From Rhodobacteraceae bacterium LMO-JJ12 (GTDB taxonomy: Bacteria > Pseudomonadota > Alphaproteobacteria > Rhodobacterales > Rhodobacteraceae), in contig JAKGBX010000003.1 of assembly GCA_021555075.1 (NCBI GenBank), positions 372,001-436,000 on the forward strand: 64,000 nt of DNA, read 5' to 3'. Position numbers and translations under genes: made by a program. Positions 25,874-34,717 of the stretch are shown in pieces. Within the stretch, counting starts at the first letter, position 1, and each line of letters begins with the position of its first letter. The notes beneath the pieces were generated by a model. It saw nothing but the letters and a program-made list of their open reading frames with translations, did not search any database and had not been told where the DNA came from.

Positions 25874-26128
25874 GAGGGTAAGATTAGGTTGGAGGCGTGA
25901 CCTGTTCTCGCTGATGACCATTCTTGACTGCAAGTGTGCCCTGACGGGCGCGCTATATCCTTCGTATCAGAGCGCGAAAAGCGCACAAAATGAGCGGTTT
26001 TCGCGCATGAATTTCTGATGCGCATGAGAGTCTTGACAAGCGGTGATGAAATGAGTGTTTTATAAAATCTATAAAGCGCACATTTGTTTCATGGTGCGAT
26101 TTGCAACATTGAAAGACTCTGAACACTT
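25874..26128. other. Intergenic region before the amino acid ABC operon, with hairpin
   Basis: No gene is visible. A 9-bp inverted repeat, gcgcgaaaa (25972-25980) with ttttcgcgc (25998-26006), lies 100 bp past dctM and may end that transcript. TTGACA (26033-26038) is a perfect -35 hexamer, but TATAAA (26061-26066) is at 22-bp spacing, so the promoter call for the ABC operon is weak. The last 60 bp are AT-rich. Confidence 0.4.
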
Positions 26129-26902
26129 ATGTCTGTCACCCCGTCCGCACCGGCACTGAAAATCGAAGGGCTTGAAAAAAGCTTTGGCAAGGTCAAGGTC
26201 TTGCGCGGGATTGATCTGACCGCTGAACGGGGCGACGTGGTGTCGATCATCGGCGCGTCGGGGTCAGGTAAATCGACCTTTCTGCGCTGCATCAACATGC
26301 TGGAAATGCCCTCGGCCGGAACGATCCGCGTGGCGGGTGAGGAAATCAAGACCCGCCAGGGCAAGGATGGGCTTGAACCGACCGACCGGCGCCAATTGCA
26401 GCGTATCCGCTCGGAACTGGGGATGGTGTTTCAGGATTTTGCGCTCTGGAGCCATTTGACGGTTTTGGAAAACATCACCGAAGGGCCGCTGCGTGTTCTG
26501 GGCCTTGGCCGCAGTGAGGCGCGTGATCGGGGCGAAGCTTTGCTTGAAAAGGTGGGGCTATCGGAAAAACGCGATGCCTATCCGGCGCATATGTCGGGCG
26601 GGCAACAACAGCGCGCAGCGATTGCGCGCGCGTTGGCGATGGAGCCACAGGCGCTTTTGTTTGATGAGCCGACATCGGCACTCGACCCCGAACTGGTGGG
26701 CGAGGTGCTGCGCGTCATGCAGCTTTTGGCCGATGAAGGACGCACGATGATTGTGGTGACGCATGAAATGCAGTTCGCGCGCAATGTGTCCTCGAAGGTG
26801 ATGTATTTCCATCAGGGTCTGGTGGAGGAGGAAGGCACGCCCGAGGAGGTCTTTGAACACACAAAATCCGACCGCTGCCGACAGTTTCTTTCGGGGATCT
26901 GA
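26129..26902 (+). CDS. Polar amino acid ABC transporter ATP-binding protein
   Basis: The 257-residue ATPase of the HisP/GlnQ type has Walker A GASGSGKST, signature MSGGQQQRAAIARAL and Walker B ALLFDEPTSALDPE, and the family-typical insertion after Walker A (RVAGEEIKTRQGKDG). It energises import of a polar or basic amino acid. It is first in the operon with binding protein and two permeases. Confidence 0.95.
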   Translation: MSVTPSAPALKIEGLEKSFGKVKVLRGIDLTAERGDVVSIIGASGSGKSTFLRCINMLEMPSAGTIRVAGEEIKTRQGKDGLEPTDRRQLQRIRSELGMVFQDFALWSHLTVLENITEGPLRVLGLGRSEARDRGEALLEKVGLSEKRDAYPAHMSGGQQQRAAIARALAMEPQALLFDEPTSALDPELVGEVLRVMQLLADEGRTMIVVTHEMQFARNVSSKVMYFHQGLVEEEGTPEEVFEHTKSDRCRQFLSGI

Positions 26903-26961
26903 CGGCGGCCAAAACCAACCATAACAATTGAAAACAACTCAACCGACTGGAGGACTATTTC

Positions 26962-27723
26962 ATGACACCCAAACATATTCTTGCCGCCGCGCTTGCTGCA
27001 TTTCTTGCTCAAGGGGCTGCAGCTGATTCAATCCGTATTGCGACAGAAGGCGCTTACCCGCCGTTCAACTTTGTTGACGAAAGCGGCGTGGTTCAGGGCT
27101 TTGACGTGGAGATCGCCAAGGCACTTTGTGCTGAGATGAAGGCCGATTGCGAGATCGTCACGCAGGCCTGGGACGGCATTATTCCGGGGCTGAAGGCGGG
27201 CAAATATGACGCCATCGTTGCCTCTATGTCGATCACCGAGAAGCGCAAGAAGGCGGTGGATTTCACCGACCCCTATTATGCCGCCGGCGCCGCGTTGATT
27301 GCGCCCAAGGGCAGTGACATTACCTATACGCCCGAGGGGCTGAACGGGAAAACCATCGGTGTACAGCGCGCAACCACCTATGCCACTCTGATGGAAAAGA
27401 AGTTTCCCGGTGCGACGCTGAAAACTTATGACACGGTGGAAAACCACAACCTTGATTTGCAAGCGGGCCGTCTGGATGGCGTCGTGGCGCAGCAGGTGTT
27501 GATGTTTAACTGGCTTGAAAAGGAAGGCGGCGACGCGTTTGAATTCAAGGGTGATCCTGTGAAGGACGTGGAATACATCGGATCGGGTGCCGGGATTGCG
27601 GTGGACAAAGGCAATTCCGAACTGCTTGGCCGCTTGAACGGTGCGCTCGACACGATCCAGCAGAATGGCACTTACGCCGAGATCAACGCGAAATACTTCC
27701 CGTTCTCGATCAGCGCTGAATAA
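26962..27723 (+). CDS. Polar amino acid ABC transporter substrate-binding protein
   Basis: The 253-residue protein has a signal peptide (residues 1-21, HILAAALAAFLAQGAAA) and the class 3 binding-protein fold of the lysine/arginine/ornithine and histidine group: IATEGAYPPFNFVDESG, GFDVEIAKALCAEM, WDGIIPGLKAGKYDAIVASM and ITEKRKKAVDFTDPYY. Basic amino acids or opine-like compounds are plausible ligands. GGAGG precedes the ATG. Confidence 0.94.
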   Translation: MTPKHILAAALAAFLAQGAAADSIRIATEGAYPPFNFVDESGVVQGFDVEIAKALCAEMKADCEIVTQAWDGIIPGLKAGKYDAIVASMSITEKRKKAVDFTDPYYAAGAALIAPKGSDITYTPEGLNGKTIGVQRATTYATLMEKKFPGATLKTYDTVENHNLDLQAGRLDGVVAQQVLMFNWLEKEGGDAFEFKGDPVKDVEYIGSGAGIAVDKGNSELLGRLNGALDTIQQNGTYAEINAKYFPFSISAE

Positions 27724-27731
27724 TGCCCATT

Positions 27732-27760
27732 GCGCCGCGCTCCTTTGTGGGGTGCGGCGC
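27732..27760. promoter_or_regulatory. Intercistronic hairpin after ABC binding-protein gene
   Basis: Arms gcgccgc (27732-27738) and gcggcgc (27754-27760), loop 15 nt, begin 8 nt past the stop of the binding-protein gene and 25 nt before the first permease. It fits 3'-end protection of the binding-protein message. Confidence 0.6.
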
Positions 27761-27785
27761 TTCTGACTGACAGGAAGCGCCCCTC

Positions 27786-28484
27786 GTGTTCGATCTTGAA
27801 GGCTTTGGTCATCTTTTGTTTCAGGGCACGCTGATGACTATTCAGCTTGCGCTTGTGTCGCTGCTTTTTGGTCTGGTCTTTGGGCTGATCGGGGCGACGA
27901 TGAAGCTGTCGCGGTATTGGCTGCTGCGGGTGCTTGCCGGTATTTATACCGCGCTGATCCGGGGCATCCCGGAGCTGATGGTGATCTTGTTCATCTATTA
28001 CGGCGGAGTGATCTTGCTCAACCAGTTCGCGCGTCAACTGGGACATGAGGGTTATATCGACATATCGGCCTTTGGTGCCGGGGTGGCGGCGTTGTCGCTA
28101 ACCTTTGGGGCCTATGCGACCGAGATATTTCGCGCCGCTATTCGGGCGGTGCCAAACAATCAGCTTGAGGCGGCGCGCGCGATTGGCATGTCGCCCGCCA
28201 CCACCTTCAGGCGGATTTTGCTGCCGCAGATATGGCGCTTTGCGCTGCCGGGGTTGGGAAATACGTTCCTGATCATTCTGAAGGAAACCGCGCTGGTGTC
28301 GGTGATCGGTTTGGAAGAGTTGATGCGCAAGACCGATATGGCGGTCGGCTATACCAAGGAGCCGTTTACCTTCTTTCTGTTTGCGGCGTTGATCTATCTG
28401 GCGATGACTGCGGTGGTCATGTTGGTGCAGCAGGGGCTTGAGAAACGGGCCAATCGCGGCGTGGCCGGGCGGGCTGCGTCATGA
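27786..28484 (+). CDS. Amino acid ABC transporter permease (HisQ-type)
   Basis: The 232-residue permease has about five hydrophobic segments and the family loop EAARAIGMSPATTFRRILLPQ near residues 125-145. It starts at a GTG (27786) with AGGAAG upstream. The stop overlaps the second permease (ATGA). Confidence 0.94.
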   Translation: MFDLEGFGHLLFQGTLMTIQLALVSLLFGLVFGLIGATMKLSRYWLLRVLAGIYTALIRGIPELMVILFIYYGGVILLNQFARQLGHEGYIDISAFGAGVAALSLTFGAYATEIFRAAIRAVPNNQLEAARAIGMSPATTFRRILLPQIWRFALPGLGNTFLIILKETALVSVIGLEELMRKTDMAVGYTKEPFTFFLFAALIYLAMTAVVMLVQQGLEKRANRGVAGRAAS

Positions 28485-29167
28485 ATTTCAATGTAATGAT
28501 AGAGGCGCTTCCTGACCTGATCGGCGGGCTTTGGTTGACGTTGGGACTTGTGGCATTGGCGCTGGTTCTGGGATTTGCCATTGCGCTGCCGACGGCGCTG
28601 GCGCGGTTGAGCCGGTTTGCCGCGTTGCGGTGGATGGCGGGGGCCTATGTGTTCTTCTTTCGCGGCACGCCGCTTCTGGTGCAGATATTCCTAATTTATT
28701 ATGGGTTGTCGCAGTTCGAGGGTATTCGTGACAGTGTCTTCTGGGTGGTCCTGCGCGAGCCGTTCTGGTGCACGCTGATTGCGCTGGCGCTCAACACCGG
28801 GGCCTATACGGCCGAGGTGTTGCGCGGTGGCATTCTGTCGGTGCCCCACAACCAGATTGAGGCCGCGCGCGCGGTTGGCATGTCGCCCGCTACCGCGTTT
28901 CGGCGCATCACCTGGCCGCTGACGATCCGCCAGGCGTTGCCCGCTTATGGCAATGAGATGATTTTGATGGTGAAGGCCAGTTCGCTGGCGTCAACCGTGA
29001 CGTTGATGGATATCACCGGGGTTGCGCGCACGCTTGCTGCGGAAACCTATATGCCAATCGAGATCTATACGATGGCAGCGGTGATTTATCTGGTGCTGAC
29101 CTTTGCCATGAGCCAGGTCATCCACCTTTTGGAATGGAAAATGGATGTTACACGGGCACGCGCATGA
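28481..29167 (+). CDS. Amino acid ABC transporter permease (HisM-type)
   Basis: The 228-residue permease pairs with the upstream one. Visible are the hydrophobic N-terminus, the motif FFFRGTPLLVQIFLIYYGL and the EAARAVGMSPATAFRRITWP loop that contacts the ATPase. It is directly followed by an aminotransferase gene, so uptake and catabolism are in one operon. Confidence 0.94.
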   Translation: MNFNVMIEALPDLIGGLWLTLGLVALALVLGFAIALPTALARLSRFAALRWMAGAYVFFFRGTPLLVQIFLIYYGLSQFEGIRDSVFWVVLREPFWCTLIALALNTGAYTAEVLRGGILSVPHNQIEAARAVGMSPATAFRRITWPLTIRQALPAYGNEMILMVKASSLASTVTLMDITGVARTLAAETYMPIEIYTMAAVIYLVLTFAMSQVIHLLEWKMDVTRARA

Positions 29168-29201
29168 CGGTGCGCGCATCCCGATCAACGGAGTGGATTT
29201 C

Positions 29202-30578
29202 ATGAACGATACCGTATTGCACAACCGCTCTGGAGAGGCGCTCAGGGCTGCTGATCTGGCGCATCACTTGCACCCGTTCACCGATCATCGTGCGCTTGCC
29301 GAAGAGGGCGGGCCGCGTGTCATGACCCATGGTGAGGGAGTGTATCTTTGGGACACGGAAGGGCGCCGTTTGCTGGATGGGATGGGCGGGCTTTGGTGCG
29401 TCAATATCGGGTATGGGCGCAAGGAACTGGGCGAAGTGGCGCATCGGCAGATGGATCAACTTGCCTTTTATAACACCTTCTTCAAGACCTCGCATGAGCC
29501 GGTGATCGAGCTGTCTGAGCGGCTGGCCGGGTTAACGCCCGAGGGCGTTGAAGATTTCTTCTTTGCCAATTCCGGGTCTGAGGCGAACGACACAGCGCTG
29601 CGGTTGGTGCGGGGCTATTGGGCGGCGCAGGGCAAGCCGGAACGTCAGATTATCATCAGTCGAGAATTTGCCTATCATGGCTCGACCATTGCGGGGGCAA
29701 GCCTGTGCGGGCTGCCGTCTATGCACGATCTGCCGGGGTTGCCGATACCGGGCATTGTGCATGCCGATGCGCCCTATGCCTGGAAGGCGGGGCGCGACAA
29801 TACGGACGCGGCCTATGGGGTTGAGGCCGCCGATAGGGTGGAAGCCAAGATACTTGAGGTTGGCGCAGATAATGTGGCTGCTTTCATCGGGGAGCCGGTG
29901 ATGGGTGCGGGCGGTGTCATCACCCCGCCGCCGGGCTATTGGGCGCGCGTGCAGGAGATTTGTCGCAAATACGATATCCTGCTGATCGTTGATGAGGTGA
30001 TCTGTGGGTTTGGGCGAACGGGCAACTGGTTTGGGTCGCAAACCTATGACATCGCGCCAGATATCATGTGCATGGCCAAGGGGTTGAGCAGTGGGTATCA
30101 GCCGATTTCGGCAGTGGGCGTGGGCGCGCGTGTTGCCGGGGCATTGCGTGGGCAGGGGGGTGTTTTGCCGCATGGGTTCACCTATTCGGGGCATCCCGTT
30201 GCCGCCGCTGTGGCGCTGGAAAACATCGACATCATCGAGCGTGAGGGGATCGTCGCGCATGTGCGCGACACGGTCGGTCCTTGCATGGGTGACAGGCTGG
30301 GTCGGCTGGCGGCGCATCCGTTGGTGGGCGAGGTGCGCGGCGTTGGTGGCATGTGGGCGCTTGAACTGACCTCAAACAAGGCCACGCGTGCGCCGTTTGA
30401 GCCGCTGGGGTCGGTAGCTACGCGCGTTCGCAACCTGTGTTTTGAGCGCGGGCTTGCCACCCGTGCGGTGCGCGAAGGGTTGGTGTTTTCGCCACCATTG
30501 ATCATCACCGAGGCGCAAATTGACGAGCTAACCACGATTCTGACCGGCTGTTTGGATAGCGTGGCTGACGCGCTTTGA
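29202..30578 (+). CDS. Class III PLP-dependent aminotransferase
   Basis: The 458-residue enzyme is of the omega-amino acid:pyruvate type. Motifs: LLDGMGGLWCVNIGYG, FFFANSGSEANDTALRLVR, the PLP aspartate in LLIVDEVICGFGRTG and the catalytic lysine in MCMAKGLSSGYQPISAVG. It transfers an amino group from an amine or omega-amino acid to pyruvate or glyoxylate. The ATG at 29202 has acggag 8 nt upstream; the frame is open to 29145, inside the permease, but that part is not family-like. Confidence 0.94.
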   Translation: MNDTVLHNRSGEALRAADLAHHLHPFTDHRALAEEGGPRVMTHGEGVYLWDTEGRRLLDGMGGLWCVNIGYGRKELGEVAHRQMDQLAFYNTFFKTSHEPVIELSERLAGLTPEGVEDFFFANSGSEANDTALRLVRGYWAAQGKPERQIIISREFAYHGSTIAGASLCGLPSMHDLPGLPIPGIVHADAPYAWKAGRDNTDAAYGVEAADRVEAKILEVGADNVAAFIGEPVMGAGGVITPPPGYWARVQEICRKYDILLIVDEVICGFGRTGNWFGSQTYDIAPDIMCMAKGLSSGYQPISAVGVGARVAGALRGQGGVLPHGFTYSGHPVAAAVALENIDIIEREGIVAHVRDTVGPCMGDRLGRLAAHPLVGEVRGVGGMWALELTSNKATRAPFEPLGSVATRVRNLCFERGLATRAVREGLVFSPPLIITEAQIDELTTILTGCLDSVADAL

Positions 30579-30606
30579 GGCGCGTGCAATAAGTATGGAG
30601 AACATT

Positions 30607-32097
30607 ATGAAGATCGGGGTTGCGCGGCTTTGGCACGAGGCCAATTCCTTTACCGCCACTACAGTTGGGTTGGACCATTTTGAGGGCCGTGAATATGCGT
30701 ATGGCACGCAGGCGGCACAGCAGTTTCGCGGCACCACGGTGGAAACCGGTGGGGCGTTTGAGTGGGCGGACAGAACCGGTGCGGAATTGGTGTTTTCGCG
30801 GCTTGCGGCCTCGGCTCCCGGTGGGCCGGTGGAGCAGGATTTGCTGGACCGGCTGACCGATGAAATTGTGAACGATCCGGTTTTTGAGGGTGTCGACGGG
30901 ATTTATCTTTCGATGCATGGCTCGTGCATTGGAACGCAGGATGCTTCGCCAGAGACCACGCTTGTGCAGCGGATGCGGGCGCGTTTTCCCGACCTGCCGA
31001 TCACGGCGTCTTTTGACATGCATTGCATCCCCACGGCAGAGATGTGCGCCGCGCTGGACGGGGCCACGGTTTATCGCAAGTATCCGCATACAGACATGCC
31101 AGAGGCGGCTATTTGCGCGTTGGATCTGCTGGCTGACCTGATCACGCGAGGGGGGCGTGGAAAGGTTGTTTTGGCGTGCTGCGATCTGATCCTGCCCAGT
31201 TTCAACATGCGTACTGACGAACCCGGGCCGATGACCGAGATCGAGGATTTGGCGTGCCAAATGGAAGCGGAGCAGATTGGCGCAGGTCAGCCGCTGGCGA
31301 TCTATCCTTATGGTAGCTTTGCCTATGCCGATGTCCCTGCTGCCAATTCCGGCGTGATGGTCAGCACTACCCGCGCCGAGATTTCTGCAGCGGTTGAGGC
31401 GGCGCAAAGCGCTGCTGATCGTATGGTGGCAGAGATGCGCGCGCGTGCGCCCCGGTTTCGGCCTGAGTTAGCGGCCGCCGAGACGCTGCTTAAGGAGGTG
31501 CCTTGGCGTGATGGTCGGCGCTGGGCGATCCTTGAGCCGTCCGACAATCCGATGTCTGGTGGTAATGGCGATACAACCGGACTTTTGGCTGCCGCGCTTG
31601 AGGCTGATCTGCCCGAGGGCACGGTTTTTGCCTTCATCGCCGATCAAGAGGCGGTCAAGGCGGCGCATCAGGCGGGGGAGGGTGCGGCCCTGACGCTGGC
31701 GCTTGGCGGCAAGCGCGATGTTAGATTTGGCGGCCCGGTCACTGTTCAGGGCGTGGTAGAAAGGCTGACCGATGGGAAATTCATCAATTCCGGCCCAATG
31801 GAACATGGCATCCCGATCGATCTTGGGCTGACCGCGCTTATCCGGGTGGGACGCATGCGTATCATCGTTACGAGCCGTGTTTATTCGCCCAATGATCCGG
31901 GATATTTTCATGTCCACGGGATCGAAGCGACGCAGATTCCGCTGTTGCTGGCCAAGGCCAAAAACCATATCCGCGCGTCATTCGGGAACAGTTTTGACGC
32001 CTTTGCACAGGTTGAAACACCGGGCCCGGCAATGGCCGATACAACGCAACTGCCGTTCCGCCGCATTCCGCCAGAACGTCTGAAACTGGTAGGTTGA
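30607..32097 (+). CDS. M81 family (MlrC-like) metallopeptidase
   Basis: The 496-residue protein belongs to the M81/MlrC family, whose founder opens linearised microcystin peptides. It starts KIGVARLWHEANSF and shows the family segments GIYLSMHGSCIGTQDASPE, SFDMHCIPTAEM and YRKYPHTDMPEAA, which hold the probable zinc-binding Asp/His residues, and LEPSDNPMSGGNGDTTGLL in the C-terminal half. The ATG at 30607 is preceded by GGAG at 7 nt. Between two aminotransferases it probably hydrolyses an amide or peptide-like compound brought in by the ABC importer. Confidence 0.88.
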   Translation: MKIGVARLWHEANSFTATTVGLDHFEGREYAYGTQAAQQFRGTTVETGGAFEWADRTGAELVFSRLAASAPGGPVEQDLLDRLTDEIVNDPVFEGVDGIYLSMHGSCIGTQDASPETTLVQRMRARFPDLPITASFDMHCIPTAEMCAALDGATVYRKYPHTDMPEAAICALDLLADLITRGGRGKVVLACCDLILPSFNMRTDEPGPMTEIEDLACQMEAEQIGAGQPLAIYPYGSFAYADVPAANSGVMVSTTRAEISAAVEAAQSAADRMVAEMRARAPRFRPELAAAETLLKEVPWRDGRRWAILEPSDNPMSGGNGDTTGLLAAALEADLPEGTVFAFIADQEAVKAAHQAGEGAALTLALGGKRDVRFGGPVTVQGVVERLTDGKFINSGPMEHGIPIDLGLTALIRVGRMRIIVTSRVYSPNDPGYFHVHGIEATQIPLLLAKAKNHIRASFGNSFDAFAQVETPGPAMADTTQLPFRRIPPERLKLVG

Positions 32098-32127
32098 GAT
32101 GCAGCGGACGGCCAGGAAAGAGCGCCC

Positions 32128-33003
32128 ATGACCCTTGCAGAGCTTCATGCCCGTATCGTGGCCAGCGTGCCGGATTTGCCCAAGCAGGTGGCGCTTGCGG
32201 CGCGCTATGTGGTGGATCATCCCGATGACGTGCCGCTGATCTCGATGCGTGATCTTGCTGCACGGGCGGGGGTGTCGCCGGCGACGCTTTTGCGCTTTAG
32301 CCAGATGTTGGGATTCAGCAGTTGGGCTGATTTGCGCGAATTGCACGTCAGCCACCTGCGCCAGACGCCGGTGCCTTATACCGAGCGCGCCACCCGTGCG
32401 CTGTCGCGTAACGGGGCCGAGGCGCTGGTGGCCGAGAGTTTCAGGGCCTATCGCGCCAACCTCGATCATACGGAATGGGCCAATCCGCCCGAAGTGTTCG
32501 CCCGCGCCGCCAAGCATCTGGTCGGGGCCGAGCGCGTGTTCATCTCGGCTTTCATGAGTTGTCGGGGGCCGGGTATGACCTTCGCCTATCTGTGTCGGAT
32601 GCTGCGCAATAACGTGACTCTTCTGGGGGCCGAGGCCACGGCGCTGGGGGTTGATCTGGCGTTGCTCAGACGCAGCGATACCGTTCTGTCGATCAATTTC
32701 GACCCCTACGGGCATGAGATTGAACAGATCGCGCGCGCGATCGAGGCAACGGGGGCAACTTTGATCTGCCTGTCGGACAGTCGCGCCACCGCGCTGACGC
32801 GGCTGGCGGCGGAAACGTTGATCTTTCCGGTCGATGGGCCGTCATTCTTTCCCTCTATCGCTGCGGCGCAGGCGCTGGTTGAGGCATTGATTGCCGCGGT
32901 TCTGAGCGAGCTTGGCCCCGAGGCAACCGCGCGGATCGGTCAAATCGAACAGGCGCTCTATGACAGCGGCACCTATGTCAGCCTCAATAAAAGGGATGCA
33001 TGA
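32128..33003 (+). CDS. RpiR-family transcriptional regulator
   Basis: The 291-residue regulator has an N-terminal RpiR HTH (residues 1-77, with SMRDLAARAGVSPATLLRFS) and a C-terminal SIS domain (residues 125-260, VFISAFMSCRGPGM...) that would bind a small ligand. It lies in the middle of the catabolic operon, so it probably regulates it. Confidence 0.9.
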   Translation: MTLAELHARIVASVPDLPKQVALAARYVVDHPDDVPLISMRDLAARAGVSPATLLRFSQMLGFSSWADLRELHVSHLRQTPVPYTERATRALSRNGAEALVAESFRAYRANLDHTEWANPPEVFARAAKHLVGAERVFISAFMSCRGPGMTFAYLCRMLRNNVTLLGAEATALGVDLALLRRSDTVLSINFDPYGHEIEQIARAIEATGATLICLSDSRATALTRLAAETLIFPVDGPSFFPSIAAAQALVEALIAAVLSELGPEATARIGQIEQALYDSGTYVSLNKRDA

Positions 33004-33004
33004 A

Positions 33005-34330
33005 ATGAGTCACGTTTTCCACCGCAGCGCCCATTCCACCCCGCCGATGGCTGTGCGGGCAGAGGGGGCATATCTCTTTGACGCCCAAGGGCGGCGATAT
33101 CTCGATGCGGCGGGGGGCGCGGCGGTGTCATGCATCGGCCATGGCGACCCGCGTGTTGTTGCCGCCGTGGCCGATCAGATGGCGAAACTGGATTATGCCC
33201 ATAGCGGCGCCTTCACCTCTGACCCGGCAGAGCGTCTGGCCGCGCGGATCTGTGACAGGGCCGGGCTGGGTATGGAGCGGGTTTACTTCGTCGGTTCCGG
33301 CTCGGAAGCGGTCGAAACTGCCGTGAAGATGGCCCGGCAGTGTCAGGTGGAGCGCGGCCAGCCGGATCGCCATATCGTGATTTCGCGCCGACAGAGCTAT
33401 CACGGCAACACGCTTGGGGCGCTGGCGCGTTCGGGCAATGAAGGGCGACGCACACTCTATGCGCCGATGCTGCCCGAGCGCACGCAGATTGATGCCTGTT
33501 TTCATTTTCGCTATGCGCGGCCCGGTGAGACGCCGCAAGAATATGGCCGCCGCGCCGCAGATACGCTGGAGGCGGAAATTCAGCGGCTGGGGGCGCAAAA
33601 CGTGGCTGCCTTTATGGCCGAAACCGTGGTGGGGGCCACCACCGGTGCAGTGGCGGCGGCGCCCGGTTATTTTGCCCGCATTCGCGAGATTTGCGACCGC
33701 CACGGCGTTCTGTTGATCCTGGATGAAGTGATGTGTGGTGTGTATCGCACCGGCCCGTTCCTTGCCTGTGAGGATGAGGGAATCGCGCCGGATATCGTGA
33801 CGTTGGCCAAGGGGCTGGGCGGGGGGTATTTACCGATTGGTGCGGTGGCGTGTTCGCAGGCGGTGCATGATAGTTTCGCAAACGGCTCGGGTGGGTTTGT
33901 CCATGGGCACACCTATATGGCGCATCCAGTTTGCTGTGCCGCCGCGTTGGCGGTGCAGGATATCATCGAGGCGGACGGGCTGGCGCAGAATGTTGTGAAA
34001 CAGGGTGCTGTGTTGCAGGCAGCATTGCATGAGCGCTTGGGCCAGCACGCCCATGTGGGTGATATCCGGGGGCGAGGGCTGCTCTGGGCGGTGGAGCTTG
34101 TGCAGTCGCGTGAGACGGGCGCGCCATTTCCGTCCGCCCGCAAACTGGCCCAACAGATCGGGGCCGAAGCCGCTGCGCGGGGTCTTATGGTTTATCCCGG
34201 CTCTGGAACGGTGGATGGCCAGGTGGGCGATCATGTGCTGTTGGCACCGCCTTATAACGTGACGGATGATCAGATCACTTTTATTGCTGAAGAATTGCGA
34301 ACTGCTATAGACACGGCCATTGGTGGGTAA
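33005..34330 (+). CDS. Class III PLP-dependent aminotransferase
   Basis: The 441-residue enzyme has LDAAGGAAVSCIGHGDPRVV, FVGSGSEAVETAVKMARQ, the PLP aspartate in LLILDEVMCGVYRTG and the lysine in TLAKGLGGGYLPIGAVA. It is a second, divergent aminotransferase in the same operon. The ATG at 33005 uses the AAAAGGG at the end of the RpiR gene; the frame runs open to 32912 but that stretch overlaps RpiR. Substrate unknown. Confidence 0.93.
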   Translation: MSHVFHRSAHSTPPMAVRAEGAYLFDAQGRRYLDAAGGAAVSCIGHGDPRVVAAVADQMAKLDYAHSGAFTSDPAERLAARICDRAGLGMERVYFVGSGSEAVETAVKMARQCQVERGQPDRHIVISRRQSYHGNTLGALARSGNEGRRTLYAPMLPERTQIDACFHFRYARPGETPQEYGRRAADTLEAEIQRLGAQNVAAFMAETVVGATTGAVAAAPGYFARIREICDRHGVLLILDEVMCGVYRTGPFLACEDEGIAPDIVTLAKGLGGGYLPIGAVACSQAVHDSFANGSGGFVHGHTYMAHPVCCAAALAVQDIIEADGLAQNVVKQGAVLQAALHERLGQHAHVGDIRGRGLLWAVELVQSRETGAPFPSARKLAQQIGAEAAARGLMVYPGSGTVDGQVGDHVLLAPPYNVTDDQITFIAEELRTAIDTAIGG

Positions 34331-34355
34331 CCCGCAGGCTTATGTCAAACCCTGT

Positions 34356-34697
34356 TCAGTCAGCTTGAATGACGGCGTTTATCGTCTCATTCATGTGATC
34401 GATCTGCGGAACGATGCCGCTCGACAGGGTGTCGGCTGTAACTTCATTTCTGGTGATGAAATCGTCGATCTCGGCCGCTTCCGCTCCGAGTTGGGGAAAC
34501 CCGAGAGTTGCCGCCGTGCCCGCGATCTTGTGACTGATCTGGCCAATTTCAATCAGGGCATCCGTGGAGGTTGCATCATTGCTCAGCTGAGACCGCAGTT
34601 GCAGCAACCGCGAATAGCGGTTCTTCAACTCGTCGACAAAGCGCGCGCGTACTCGCGAAAGGCCAACTGACAGGTTGATGTCATTCGTCGCTTGCAT
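34356..34697 (-). CDS. HPt domain phosphotransfer protein
   Basis: The 113-residue helical protein has the HPt core with phospho-acceptor His56 in ISHKIAGTAATLGFPQLG, followed by AEAAEIDDFI. HPt proteins pass a phosphoryl group between receivers. TTGGAG is 9 nt before the ATG at 34697; a TTG at 34721 that overlaps the stop of the upstream receiver gene is an alternative. It is directly downstream of a receiver/GGDEF-like gene and convergent with the aminotransferase gene. Confidence 0.88.
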   Translation of the reverse strand: MQATNDINLSVGLSRVRARFVDELKNRYSRLLQLRSQLSNDATSTDALIEIGQISHKIAGTAATLGFPQLGAEAAEIDDFITRNEVTADTLSSGIVPQIDHMNETINAVIQAD

Positions 34698-34717
34698 ATC
34701 TACTTGCTCCAACAGGA

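Noticed and set aside
26033-26066. Sigma-70 promoter TTGACA...TATAAA before the ABC operon
   Set aside because: The -35 is perfect but the spacing is 22 bp; kept only as a note in the gap entry.
29532-30317. 261-codon minus-strand open frame opposite the first aminotransferase
   Set aside because: Antisense shadow of a well-supported class III aminotransferase.
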